Positions 1 to 5,444 of a stretch of 6,653 bases of DNA are shown piece after piece (position 1 is the stretch's first letter; each line of letters opens with the position of its first letter). The notes under the pieces were generated by a model. The model was not told the origin of the DNA and searched no databases. It was given only the letters and a program-made list of their open reading frames with translations. The stretch covers positions 1 through 6,653 of the forward strand of contig QIGJ01000014.1 in NCBI GenBank assembly GCA_003229995.1, written 5' to 3'. The translations under genes were made by a program, and so were the position numbers. Origin of the DNA: Gammaproteobacteria bacterium (GTDB lineage Bacteria; Pseudomonadota; Gammaproteobacteria; SZUA-152).

Positions 1-791
1 GCATCAGGCACCTGCTTAAGAATTTTTGGAAACACCGTTTGTGCAAACCACACAACAGCATCGGCATTGGCCCAATAATCCATTGCGCCTGTAAACACCA
101 ATACCCGCTCCTCCGGTGCATAGGGGTTTTGCAGATTGTGGCTTTGAGAAAAATAGTCGGCATCAACACCGTTTTCGATATAACTCACCCGAGAGGCACT
201 TTCCGGTGCCAGTTTTTTAAACATGTCCGATTCAGCCTGCGATACAAAAATGGAAGCATCAAACTGTCTGGCCACACGGCGTTCAAATGTCAGCAGAGTT
301 TTACTTTCACGTTTGTACAACCAGCTCATGGGCCACTTTAACGACTCACTGTATTGCTTCCATTTATCGGAATCGATATCGACAAAATCGACCACGCGAC
401 GAGTATGACTGGCGCGGCCTTGTAACAGGTATTGACACATCGCCGAAGAAAAAACCAGCACCCTTTTTATGGCCTGCTCACGCAGGGTAACATCCACCCA
501 CTTGCGCATGCGCGCATTCCGGTAATAAGGCAGCGTCAGTGCCTCACCCATGAGAAAACCTCGGGTACTGCGCAACTTGGCAGAAAGCGGGTTCAAGCCC
601 ACATAGCAGGTCTGTCCGCAAAGCTTATCCAGCTCGGCAACATACTTCCAATCAACCGGGTCATCAATAAATGTGCCGAGATGTACCCGGTAATCTTTGA
701 CCAGCTGTTTGAGCAGATTAAATGAACGAATCTTATCGCCCTTGTTGGGTGGATAGGGAATACGATGAGTGAGAAATAACAGATCTTCCAC
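1..791 (-). CDS. Glycosyltransferase, TIGR03087-like (PEP-CTERM/exosortase A associated), 3' end outside window
   Basis: This frame is open from a GTG at 791 to the window edge: 263 codons of a family usually near 400 residues, so the C-terminal part is missing. It is predicted to be a cytoplasmic GT4-type sugar transferase for exopolysaccharide assembly. The N-terminus reads LLFLTHRIPYPPNKGDKIRS, the signature I recall for the TIGR03087 'PEP-CTERM/EpsH1 system' sugar transferases. Further matches are ALTLPYYRNARMRKWVD, VFSSAMCQYL, VVDFVDIDSDKW, SWLYKRES, ENGVDADYFS and VFTGAMDYWANADAV; the last two are typical of the hinge and second Rossmann domain. The GTG start is chosen because AGGG lies 9 nt upstream and the residues from it match the family start; an in-frame stop lies just upstream. 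It begins 18 bp after the decarboxylase stop, so the two are probably co-transcribed. The family call is from remembered motifs, not a search. Confidence 0.85.
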   Translation of the reverse strand, partial: MEDLLFLTHRIPYPPNKGDKIRSFNLLKQLVKDYRVHLGTFIDDPVDWKYVAELDKLCGQTCYVGLNPLSAKLRSTRGFLMGEALTLPYYRNARMRKWVDVTLREQAIKRVLVFSSAMCQYLLQGRASHTRRVVDFVDIDSDKWKQYSESLKWPMSWLYKRESKTLLTFERRVARQFDASIFVSQAESDMFKKLAPESASRVSYIENGVDADYFSQSHNLQNPYAPEERVLVFTGAMDYWANADAVVWFAQTVFPKILKQVPD

Positions 792-809
792 GTCAATCAG
801 CCCTGCAAA

Positions 810-2273
810 TCATTGATTGACCACCGCAGAATCACCCCGACTGACTTCAGTTTGTAACTGATCCAGAGAAATGATGTCCTCGAAACTTTCCCGCTCACGA
901 ATCAACTCCGCCTTGCCTCCCTGCAACATGACTGCCGAGGGTCGTGGATTGGAAAAATTCATCTGGTTCGGCACAAAATAAGCACCGGCATCCATGATCG
1001 CCAAAATATCTCCCGCGTTAACGGCAGGCAGCTCTTTTAGCTTGAAAAGTATATCGCCAGGATGACACAGGGGACCAAACACACTGCAACGACCACTGCG
1101 CGGCGCACTCATTTTTGAGGCCACAAACAACTCGTGATATTCGTAACCCGTTGGCATAGCAATATTTTTCCCGCCATTGGCGATAATATTGGTGACACCA
1201 TTAGCGCCAGCTTTGGTGGCCAATACTTCCAGCAACAAAATCTGCGCACTGCTGGTAATGGCACGCCCCGGTTCAAATATCAGGGTGGGCACATCAGGGT
1301 CAGTCAGAGAATAATACTCACTCATCAACTGGGAAATGGCTTTTCCGTATTCCGAAATATTGGGACAGGCCTCTGTGTCCAACGGTCGCACTGGCATGTC
1401 ATTGTTCCGCATCATCATATCCACGCCGGAAAATTCCCGGACAGTGGGCACACCAAAACCGCCACCAAAATCAAAATAACGAATATCAATATCAAGGTCA
1501 CGTTTCAGCACACGGGCAAATTCCAACACTTCTTTTATCGCCGTCAGATAGATGTCTATATCGCGAATTCCGGTACCAAGGTGTACATGTATGCCACAAG
1601 GTTCAAGCTGTTCATGCTGACGTAATTGCTGAAATGCCTTCAACGCATCACCATTGCCGATACCCAGGCCAAACTGCGCTGACCACCCCACCGAAGTCAC
1701 CACCCGCACACCGACCCGCTGGCGATGACCGTACTGCTTCGCCAGATCCGCAATCCACGCGATTTCGTGCAAACCATCAATATTGATAATTTTGGCCTGA
1801 TTGGAAACGGCCAACGCCAGCCCCTCACGGGTTTTACCGGGACCATTGACGATAATGGAAGACCCAGGCACACCCAGCCTCAGAGCCAGCCAAAGTTCAA
1901 AATGGGAAATAACTTCCGCACAGGCACCACATTCATGCAATGCACTAATGACCTGTGGCAACGGGTTGGTCTTGTAAGAGGTACCAATCACAACCTTGGG
2001 ATAATGATCAGCAAACGCATCGTAAAAGGCACGATAGTTGCGGGCCAGTCTCTCCCCGTCCACCACATACAATGGTGCGCCATACTCCCTGGCAAGGGAA
2101 ACCAGATCACAGCCTTGCGCTTCCAGGTGACCCGCATCATTAATGCTCAAATCCCAATGGGAAGGATCAAGCCCGCGTAAATCCAGCCCTCGACGCGCAA
2201 ACTCCTTGCGGTCAGCGGCAGCAACCCTGTGAAGGAATGCCCGTGTGAGGATATTTTTGAGCTTCCTGATCAT
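810..2273 (-). CDS. Fold-III PLP-dependent decarboxylase (ornithine/diaminopimelate decarboxylase-like)
   Basis: This 487-residue protein has an alanine-racemase-like TIM barrel (about 65-330) followed by a beta domain (about 330-455). Visible motifs are SYKTN with the predicted Schiff-base Lys101, HVHLGTG (229-235), the phosphate-binding FGGGFG (269-274), EPGR (334-337), GPLCHPGD (400-407) and DAGAY (428-432). These are the landmarks of Orn/DAP/Arg decarboxylases. The expected reaction is decarboxylation of an amino acid or derivative; the substrate cannot be read from the sequence. After the conserved Cys403 there is His where DAP and ornithine enzymes usually have Glu or Asp. It is longer than the roughly 400-residue exosortase-A decarboxylases (TIGR03099) because of a basic N-terminal extension of about 55 residues, and it lacks their usual wording, so I do not assign that subfamily. 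The ATG at 2273 has GAGGG 8 nt upstream. It probably supplies a modified amine or amino acid to the polysaccharide pathway of the downstream glycosyltransferase; that role is inferred. Confidence 0.85.
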   Translation of the reverse strand: MIRKLKNILTRAFLHRVAAADRKEFARRGLDLRGLDPSHWDLSINDAGHLEAQGCDLVSLAREYGAPLYVVDGERLARNYRAFYDAFADHYPKVVIGTSYKTNPLPQVISALHECGACAEVISHFELWLALRLGVPGSSIIVNGPGKTREGLALAVSNQAKIINIDGLHEIAWIADLAKQYGHRQRVGVRVVTSVGWSAQFGLGIGNGDALKAFQQLRQHEQLEPCGIHVHLGTGIRDIDIYLTAIKEVLEFARVLKRDLDIDIRYFDFGGGFGVPTVREFSGVDMMMRNNDMPVRPLDTEACPNISEYGKAISQLMSEYYSLTDPDVPTLIFEPGRAITSSAQILLLEVLATKAGANGVTNIIANGGKNIAMPTGYEYHELFVASKMSAPRSGRCSVFGPLCHPGDILFKLKELPAVNAGDILAIMDAGAYFVPNQMNFSNPRPSAVMLQGGKAELIRERESFEDIISLDQLQTEVSRGDSAVVNQ

Positions 2274-2383
2274 TGCTCAAGCCCTCGCCCTGCACCGCAA
2301 ACGAGGACAAAAAATGAGGGTGAAAAAACTTCCCGGCCTGAACCAGTGGTCGCCGTGGCAACACGAAGAGACGTTATTGGCAT

Positions 2384-2414
2384 ATTATATTCGCTTCCCA
2401 CGAAAAATTGTAAA
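2384..2414 (-). promoter_or_regulatory. Candidate sigma-70 promoter upstream of the decarboxylase
   Basis: On the minus strand a perfect TATAAT lies at 2389-2384, with TTTACA at 2414-2409 and a 19-nt spacer, longer than the ideal 17. A second TATAAT lies at 2423-2418 without a good -35 box. From the first -10, the leader to the ATG at 2273 would be about 105 nt. The assignment rests on the -10 matches only. Confidence 0.35.
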
Positions 2415-2507
2415 CTGATTATACGCGCATGAACACAAGACTTGAGAACCCAAAGGCACCCTGCCGGACACAAACCTGCTGCGTACGACCTCGCCTGGAC
2501 CACCAAA

Positions 2508-2529
2508 CTCTGCACTCTCTCTGCACTCT
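2508..2529. repeat. 11-bp perfect tandem duplication
   Basis: CTCTGCACTCT occurs twice head to tail (2508-2518 and 2519-2529), followed by the related GTGCTGTGCAT. It lies about 235 bp upstream of the decarboxylase start. No function is evident; replication slippage is the simplest origin. Confidence 0.8.
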
Positions 2530-2733
2530 GTGCTGTGCATTTTAGGGAAACACGAGGACACGCGCAATTTTATGAGCAGGACACCCGTTAATAATTAGAT
2601 TGATTCTAATTTATCAAGCTGTTCCTTCGCAACATACACCGTGCGCGCAGTTTCAACTGCAATTAACCGGTTAGGAATGGAACACAAGAACTGATACCAG
2701 TGGCGCTCTGATTGGGTCCGTATTGGTTCGTTC

Positions 2734-2810
2734 TGATTGAGTAACGGACGAAGACGGGCTGAAGCCGGGATGCTAAACAGGGAAGTTATTTCGTGCACGT
2801 TCCTTAGCAC
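2734..2810 (+). repeat. Interspersed repeat, copy A (about 77 bp)
   Basis: This segment matches the reverse complement of 6549-6626 over its whole length with about eleven substitutions and one single-base gap. The core CGGGATGCTAAACAGGGAA (2766-2784) is identical in both copies. Flanking shared blocks are TGATTGA, AACGG, GAAGAC, GGCTGAAG and TTCCTTAG. It begins just past the expected trpS stop. Two diverged copies in opposite orientation suggest a dispersed repeat family or remnants of a mobile element. No transposase is present, so the family cannot be named. Confidence 0.75.
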
Positions 2811-2815
2811 TACAT

Positions 2816-2971
2816 TCAACGATAATTCAAGCCCATAGCTGCACGCACTTCTTCCAGAGTATCCCGCGCCACATCCCGCGCCGCCTCGTTGCCTTCGGCG
2901 ATAATATTGCGCACCAGTTTGGGGTCTTCAATAAAGTCTTTGGCCCGCTCGCGAATCGGTGCCAGTTCCTT
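2816..2971 (-). pseudogene. trpS: Out-of-frame true C-terminal end of trpS (51 codons plus stop)
   Basis: Read from AAG at 2971, this segment encodes KELAPIRERAKDFIEDP..., then NEAARDVARDTLEEVRAAMG and a TGA at 2818-2816. This is the expected conserved end of long-form TrpS. It is offset from the main frame, which breaks directly after MIDA. Related proteins, as I recall them, have two or three residues (such as V-L) between MIDA and the KELAP-like stretch. A 7-bp deletion therefore fits better than a single-base loss, though both restore the frame arithmetic. Confidence 0.85.
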
Positions 2972-4026
2972 GCATCAATCATCGGTTGCTTGCAGTCCAG
3001 GCAACCAATGCTCGCAGAGCGACAACCTTCCCGTACCCATTTACGGGTATCATCGTCAGAATAAACCTCGTGCAACGGCCACACCGGGCATTTTCCAGGA
3101 TCACCGGGGTCAGTCAAACGCACCCGCGCCGGGTCCGTGGGCATGGTCCGTAAGGATTTTTCCACCACCTCAGGCTCTTCTCGCAAGGGGATGGTATTAC
3201 CGTAGGATTTGGACATTTTCTGTCCGTCCAGTCCCGGCATTTTCGAGGCCTGGGTCAATAATGCCTGTGGCTCCGGCAAAATAATTTTGCCGCCGCCTTC
3301 AAGAAAACCAAACAGGCGCTCACGGTCACCAAGCGTGATATTGCCCTGAGATTCCAGCAAAGCCTGCGCTGTTGCTAATGCCGCATGGTCACCCTTTTCC
3401 TGAAACTTCCGCCTCAACTCATTGTAAAGTTTAGCATTTTTCTTGCCCATTTTTTTGATAGCAGCCTCGGCCTTTGCCTCGAAATCCCGCTCGCGACCAT
3501 AAAGATGATTGAAGCGACGTGCCACTTCCCGAGTCAGCTCCACATGCGCTACCTGATCTTCACCGACCGGCACCTGCCCCGCCTTGTAAATCAGGATATC
3601 CGCGCTTTGCAACAACGGATAACCAAGAAAACCGTAGGTCGCCAGATCTTTTTCTTTCAGCGCTTCCTGCTGGTCCTTATAGGTCGGCACCCGCTCCAGC
3701 CAGGAGATCGGTGTCATCATCGACAACAGCAGATGCAGCTCGGCGTGCTCTGGTACCTGGGATTGAATAAACAGTTTGGCCGAGCCGGGATTCACCCCCA
3801 CCGCCAGCCAGTCAATGACCATCTCCCACACACTGTCGCCAATGATCGAAGGATCTTCGTAATGTGTCGTCAGCGCATGCCAATCAGCCACAAAAAAGAA
3901 ACACTCGTACTCATGTTGTAGGCGCACCCAGTTTTGCAACACGCCGTGATAGTGACCAAGATGCAACTTCCCTGTAGACCGCATGCCTGATAAAACCCGC
4001 TGATACTGACCTGGAACCGAACTCAA
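2827..4026 (-). CDS. trpS: Tryptophanyl-tRNA synthetase, C-terminus altered by a frameshift
   Basis: This class I aminoacyl-tRNA synthetase joins tryptophan to tRNA-Trp in the cytoplasm. Numbering here is from the TTG at 4041. The HIGH-type motif is HLGH (27-30) after GMRSTGK, and the KMSKS motif is at 275-279. Also visible are MTPISWLERVPTYKDQ, GFLGYPLLQSADILIY and PVGEDQ. About 70 extra residues before KMSKS mark the long proteobacterial form of roughly 400 residues. I prefer the TTG at 4026 over 4041, because GAGGGAG sits 6 nt upstream of it (4039-4033) and no Shine-Dalgarno precedes 4041. After KQPMIDA (residue 357) the frame turns to unrelated sequence ending in QLWA; the expected C-terminus continues in another frame at 2971-2816. 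The gene follows the site-2 protease by about 80 bp, a common pairing. The last 47 codons are probably an artefact of a mutation or sequencing error. Confidence 0.93.
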   Translation of the reverse strand: MSSVPGQYQRVLSGMRSTGKLHLGHYHGVLQNWVRLQHEYECFFFVADWHALTTHYEDPSIIGDSVWEMVIDWLAVGVNPGSAKLFIQSQVPEHAELHLLLSMMTPISWLERVPTYKDQQEALKEKDLATYGFLGYPLLQSADILIYKAGQVPVGEDQVAHVELTREVARRFNHLYGRERDFEAKAEAAIKKMGKKNAKLYNELRRKFQEKGDHAALATAQALLESQGNITLGDRERLFGFLEGGGKIILPEPQALLTQASKMPGLDGQKMSKSYGNTIPLREEPEVVEKSLRTMPTDPARVRLTDPGDPGKCPVWPLHEVYSDDDTRKWVREGCRSASIGCLDCKQPMIDARNWHRFASGPKTLLKTPNWCAILSPKATRRRGMWRGILWKKCVQLWA

Positions 4027-4106
4027 AATTTTCTCCCTCAAAAAATGCTATATTTAAACCTGAAATTTCACCCTGCTGTCGTTCTGGCGAATGCCGGAAC
4101 GTTCTA

Positions 4107-4763
4107 TTACCCCACACCCACCAAACCAAACAGCAAACCGTTAAACAATCGCATCGGCGGTTCCAAAATGATACTCAATATACCTGTTGCCAGCAGTCCC
4201 ACCAGAATGAACAGACCATAGGGCTCGATGCGCCCCAGCTGCCACGCCCACGGCCCCGGCAACAAGCCTGCCAGCACCCGACCACCATCCAGAGGCGGAA
4301 TGGGCAACAAATTGAGCAGCATGAGAATGGCATTGATGGCAATACCCGCACCTCCCATATAGAACAATGCCTCGGCCAGTGATGGCATACTGGTCTCAAT
4401 CACAAATCCCAGTTTCATGATTAATGCCCACAGGATTGCCATCAGCAAATTGGAAAATGGCCCGGCAATGGCCACCAGCGCCATATCACGCCGGGGATTT
4501 TTCAGGTTTTCCCAGGTCACTGGCACCGGTTTGGCCCAACCGAAAATAAAGCCTCCCATTAGCACCAACACAATCGGCACCACCACCGTACCGATGGGAT
4601 CAATGTGTTTAATGGGATTGAGCGTCAACCGCCCCAGCATCATCGCAGTGGGATCACCCAGCTTTTTCGCCACCCAGCCGTGTGCCACTTCATGTACGGT
4701 AATTGCAAATAGCACGGGTAACGCCCATACCGCCACGCGCTGTACTATGGTTAATTCATCCAT
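4107..4763 (-). CDS. Site-2 protease family protein (peptidase M50), integral membrane
   Basis: This 218-residue membrane zinc metalloprotease is predicted to cleave substrates within the lipid bilayer; its substrate is unknown. The zinc-binding HExxH motif is HEVAH (24-28) in the first hydrophobic segment. The third zinc ligand lies in NLLPIPPLDGGR (151-162), with Asp159 as ligand. A conserved AGPFSNLLMA block (100-109) forms another transmembrane element. Hydrophobic segments lie near 10-28, 57-75, 95-120, 135-155 and 180-215. There is no PDZ domain, so this is the small type rather than RseP. The start at 4763 gives the usual family N-terminus (IVQRVAVWALPVLFAITVHEVAHG), but no Shine-Dalgarno precedes it; CCCCCAA lies directly upstream. 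It lies upstream of trpS, an arrangement I recall as common in gammaproteobacteria. The gap to trpS (4042-4106) contains only an imperfect hairpin at 4081-4100 without a T-run. Confidence 0.92.
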   Translation of the reverse strand: MDELTIVQRVAVWALPVLFAITVHEVAHGWVAKKLGDPTAMMLGRLTLNPIKHIDPIGTVVVPIVLVLMGGFIFGWAKPVPVTWENLKNPRRDMALVAIAGPFSNLLMAILWALIMKLGFVIETSMPSLAEALFYMGGAGIAINAILMLLNLLPIPPLDGGRVLAGLLPGPWAWQLGRIEPYGLFILVGLLATGILSIILEPPMRLFNGLLFGLVGVG

Positions 4764-4767
4764 TTGG

Positions 4768-4780
4768 GGGATTATATCCC
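4768..4780 (-). promoter_or_regulatory. Candidate -10 box within a short inverted repeat before the site-2 protease gene
   Basis: On the minus strand TATAAT (4776-4771) lies inside GGGATATAATCCC, an inverted repeat with 5-bp arms and a 3-bp centre. Its end is only 7 nt from the ATG at 4763, so transcription would start at or within a base or two of the ATG and give a leaderless mRNA. No good -35 box is present at 16-18 bp. The absence of a Shine-Dalgarno supports leaderless expression, but the real promoter may lie farther upstream. Confidence 0.3.
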
Positions 4781-4880
4781 AATGTCATTGAGTTAAGCCG
4801 ATTTTTCTACTTGTTGAATGACCCTGCCGACAAGGTACAAATCTTTGTGTAGACTGATACGGCACAAAAAACACCCTATA

Positions 4881-4954
4881 TATCCGTAGCGTTTGGGATT
4901 TAGGTGTCAATGTGCGTCATATTTAAACCTAAATCCCAAACGCTACGGGTATAT
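4881..4954. repeat. Long inverted repeat (22-bp perfect arms, 21-bp loop)
   Basis: The arm CCGTAGCGTTTGGGATTT plus AGGT (4884-4905) is perfectly inverted at 4927-4948. After one mismatch the pairing continues for a few more A/T pairs, giving outer limits of about 4878-4954. The 21-nt loop is 4906-4926. The last 15 bases of the window (6639-6653) match the reverse complement of 4940-4954, so this arm recurs. It could be a small non-autonomous element, two abutting element ends, or a hairpin-forming regulatory or terminating structure. It lies between divergent genes, 61 bp before the DUF3622-like start. Confidence 0.85.
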
Positions 4955-4966
4955 CAAAAATAAAAG

Positions 4967-4989
4967 CCACCTAAAAATTCGGGATTTTA
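4967..4989 (+). repeat. Imperfect direct repeat, left copy
   Basis: CCACCTAAAA, then TCGG, then GATTTTA recur in the same order and orientation at 6484-6507, with small length differences between the blocks. Together the two copies bracket the convergent gene pair. The match is short and AT-rich, so chance is not excluded. Confidence 0.4.
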
Positions 4990-5015
4990 AACGTCTCGTT
5001 ACGGACACTAACTCA

Positions 5016-5381
5016 ATGACAACCAACAAAAAATACGATTATCGGGTAATACAGGGGAAACAACACTGGATAGCTGAAATCACTCGACGGGTCACTTCCA
5101 AAAAAACAGTCGTCTCAAAAAGCCAGGATGGTTTTACCACTGAGGCTGATGCTAAATCATGGGGAGAAAAAGAGTTGGTCTCTTTTTTGGAAAACCTGAC
5201 CAAACGGAACAAGCGTGATTTTGAGCAACATTTAAAGAATAAAAAAGACAAGACTTTACGTGAAAAGGCGTACCAACAAAAAAAGAAAGATTTGGAATCA
5301 TCTGAATCAGACAATGTGGCAACAAAAAAAATCCAGCCTGAAATTTTTACGCAAAACACTCTGGACAAGAAAGAAAATTGA
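5016..5381 (+). CDS. DUF3622-like small basic protein
   Basis: This 121-residue soluble protein has no assigned function. The first 70 residues (KYDYRVIQ..HWIAEITRRVTSKKTVVSKSQDGF..EADAKSWGEKELVSFLENLTKRNKR) resemble, from memory, the DUF3622 family of marine gammaproteobacteria: a beta-rich start followed by a helix. The tail (70-121) is very rich in Lys, Glu and Gln and is probably a charged helix or disordered. There is no signal peptide or membrane segment. The ATG at 5016 is chosen because family similarity starts there. The frame stays open upstream to a TTG at 4893, but that would translate the palindrome. The ribosome site is weak (CGGA, 10 nt upstream). The gene is visibly more AT-rich than trpS or the protease, which suggests transfer. 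It converges with the pentapeptide gene (63-bp gap). A 15-bp hairpin sequence, CTTTGTCACACAAAG, follows at 5391-5405 without a T-run. Confidence 0.75.
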   Translation: MTTNKKYDYRVIQGKQHWIAEITRRVTSKKTVVSKSQDGFTTEADAKSWGEKELVSFLENLTKRNKRDFEQHLKNKKDKTLREKAYQQKKKDLESSESDNVATKKIQPEIFTQNTLDKKEN

Positions 5382-5444
5382 AGATTTATACTTTGTCACA
5401 CAAAGCCGTGTATGGAAAAAAACAGGATCGACAATAATACCCGG

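Larger units (their letters stand above)
2274..2815. other. Gene-poor region between decarboxylase and trpS
   Basis: I find no convincing gene in these 540 bases. Open frames here are short, start at weak codons and encode low-complexity or Cys/Arg-rich peptides. The region contains the candidate promoter (2384-2414), an 11-bp tandem duplication (2508-2529), a 7-bp-arm inverted repeat AATTAGA/TCTAATT (2593-2611), a 10-bp palindrome TAACCGGTTA (2664-2673) and interspersed repeat copy A (2734-2810). No strong rho-independent terminator follows trpS. Confidence 0.6.

Noticed and set aside
585..605. GGTTCAAGCCC as a tRNA T-loop
   Set aside because: It lies within the conserved glycosyltransferase frame and no acceptor or anticodon stem can be built around it.
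1134..2180. Plus-strand ORFs of 163 and 151 codons
   Set aside because: They are antisense to the well-supported PLP decarboxylase and encode compositionally odd peptides.
2270..2515. Minus-strand ORF of 81 codons whose TGA overlaps the decarboxylase ATG (ATGA), looking like translational coupling
   Set aside because: The peptide has no recognisable features, its start lacks a ribosome site, and it spans the candidate promoter and part of the tandem duplication. The overlap is probably chance.
2595..2819. Minus-strand ORF of 74 codons from a TTG at 2819
   Set aside because: It overlaps the true trpS end, is antisense to repeat copy A, has a weak start and matches no family I know. The C-terminal stretch VYVAKEQLDKLESI looks protein-like but is not enough support.
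3385..3921. Plus-strand ORF of 178 codons
   Set aside because: It is antisense to the conserved core of trpS.
4081..4100. Hairpin GTTCCGGC-ATTC-GCCAGAAC after the site-2 protease gene, as a terminator
   Set aside because: One mismatched pair and no following T-run; it is more likely an incidental structure between two co-transcribed genes.
4417..4791. Plus-strand ORF of 124 codons
   Set aside because: It is antisense to the site-2 protease catalytic region and covers its start.
4881..4954. Integron attC site or IS200/IS605-type end
   Set aside because: It lacks the GTTRRRY/RYYYAAC core sites and bulged short hairpins. The arms are perfect over 22 bp and no matching recombinase or transposase is present.
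4893..5015. N-terminal extension of the DUF3622-like protein to a TTG at 4893 (41 more codons)
   Set aside because: It would translate the palindrome, has no ribosome site, and family similarity starts at the ATG at 5016.
5391..5422. Convergent terminator between the DUF3622-like and pentapeptide genes
   Set aside because: The small hairpin CTTTGTCACACAAAG has only 6-bp arms and no T-run in the plus direction. The minus-strand T-run at about 5422-5416 has no good stem before it.
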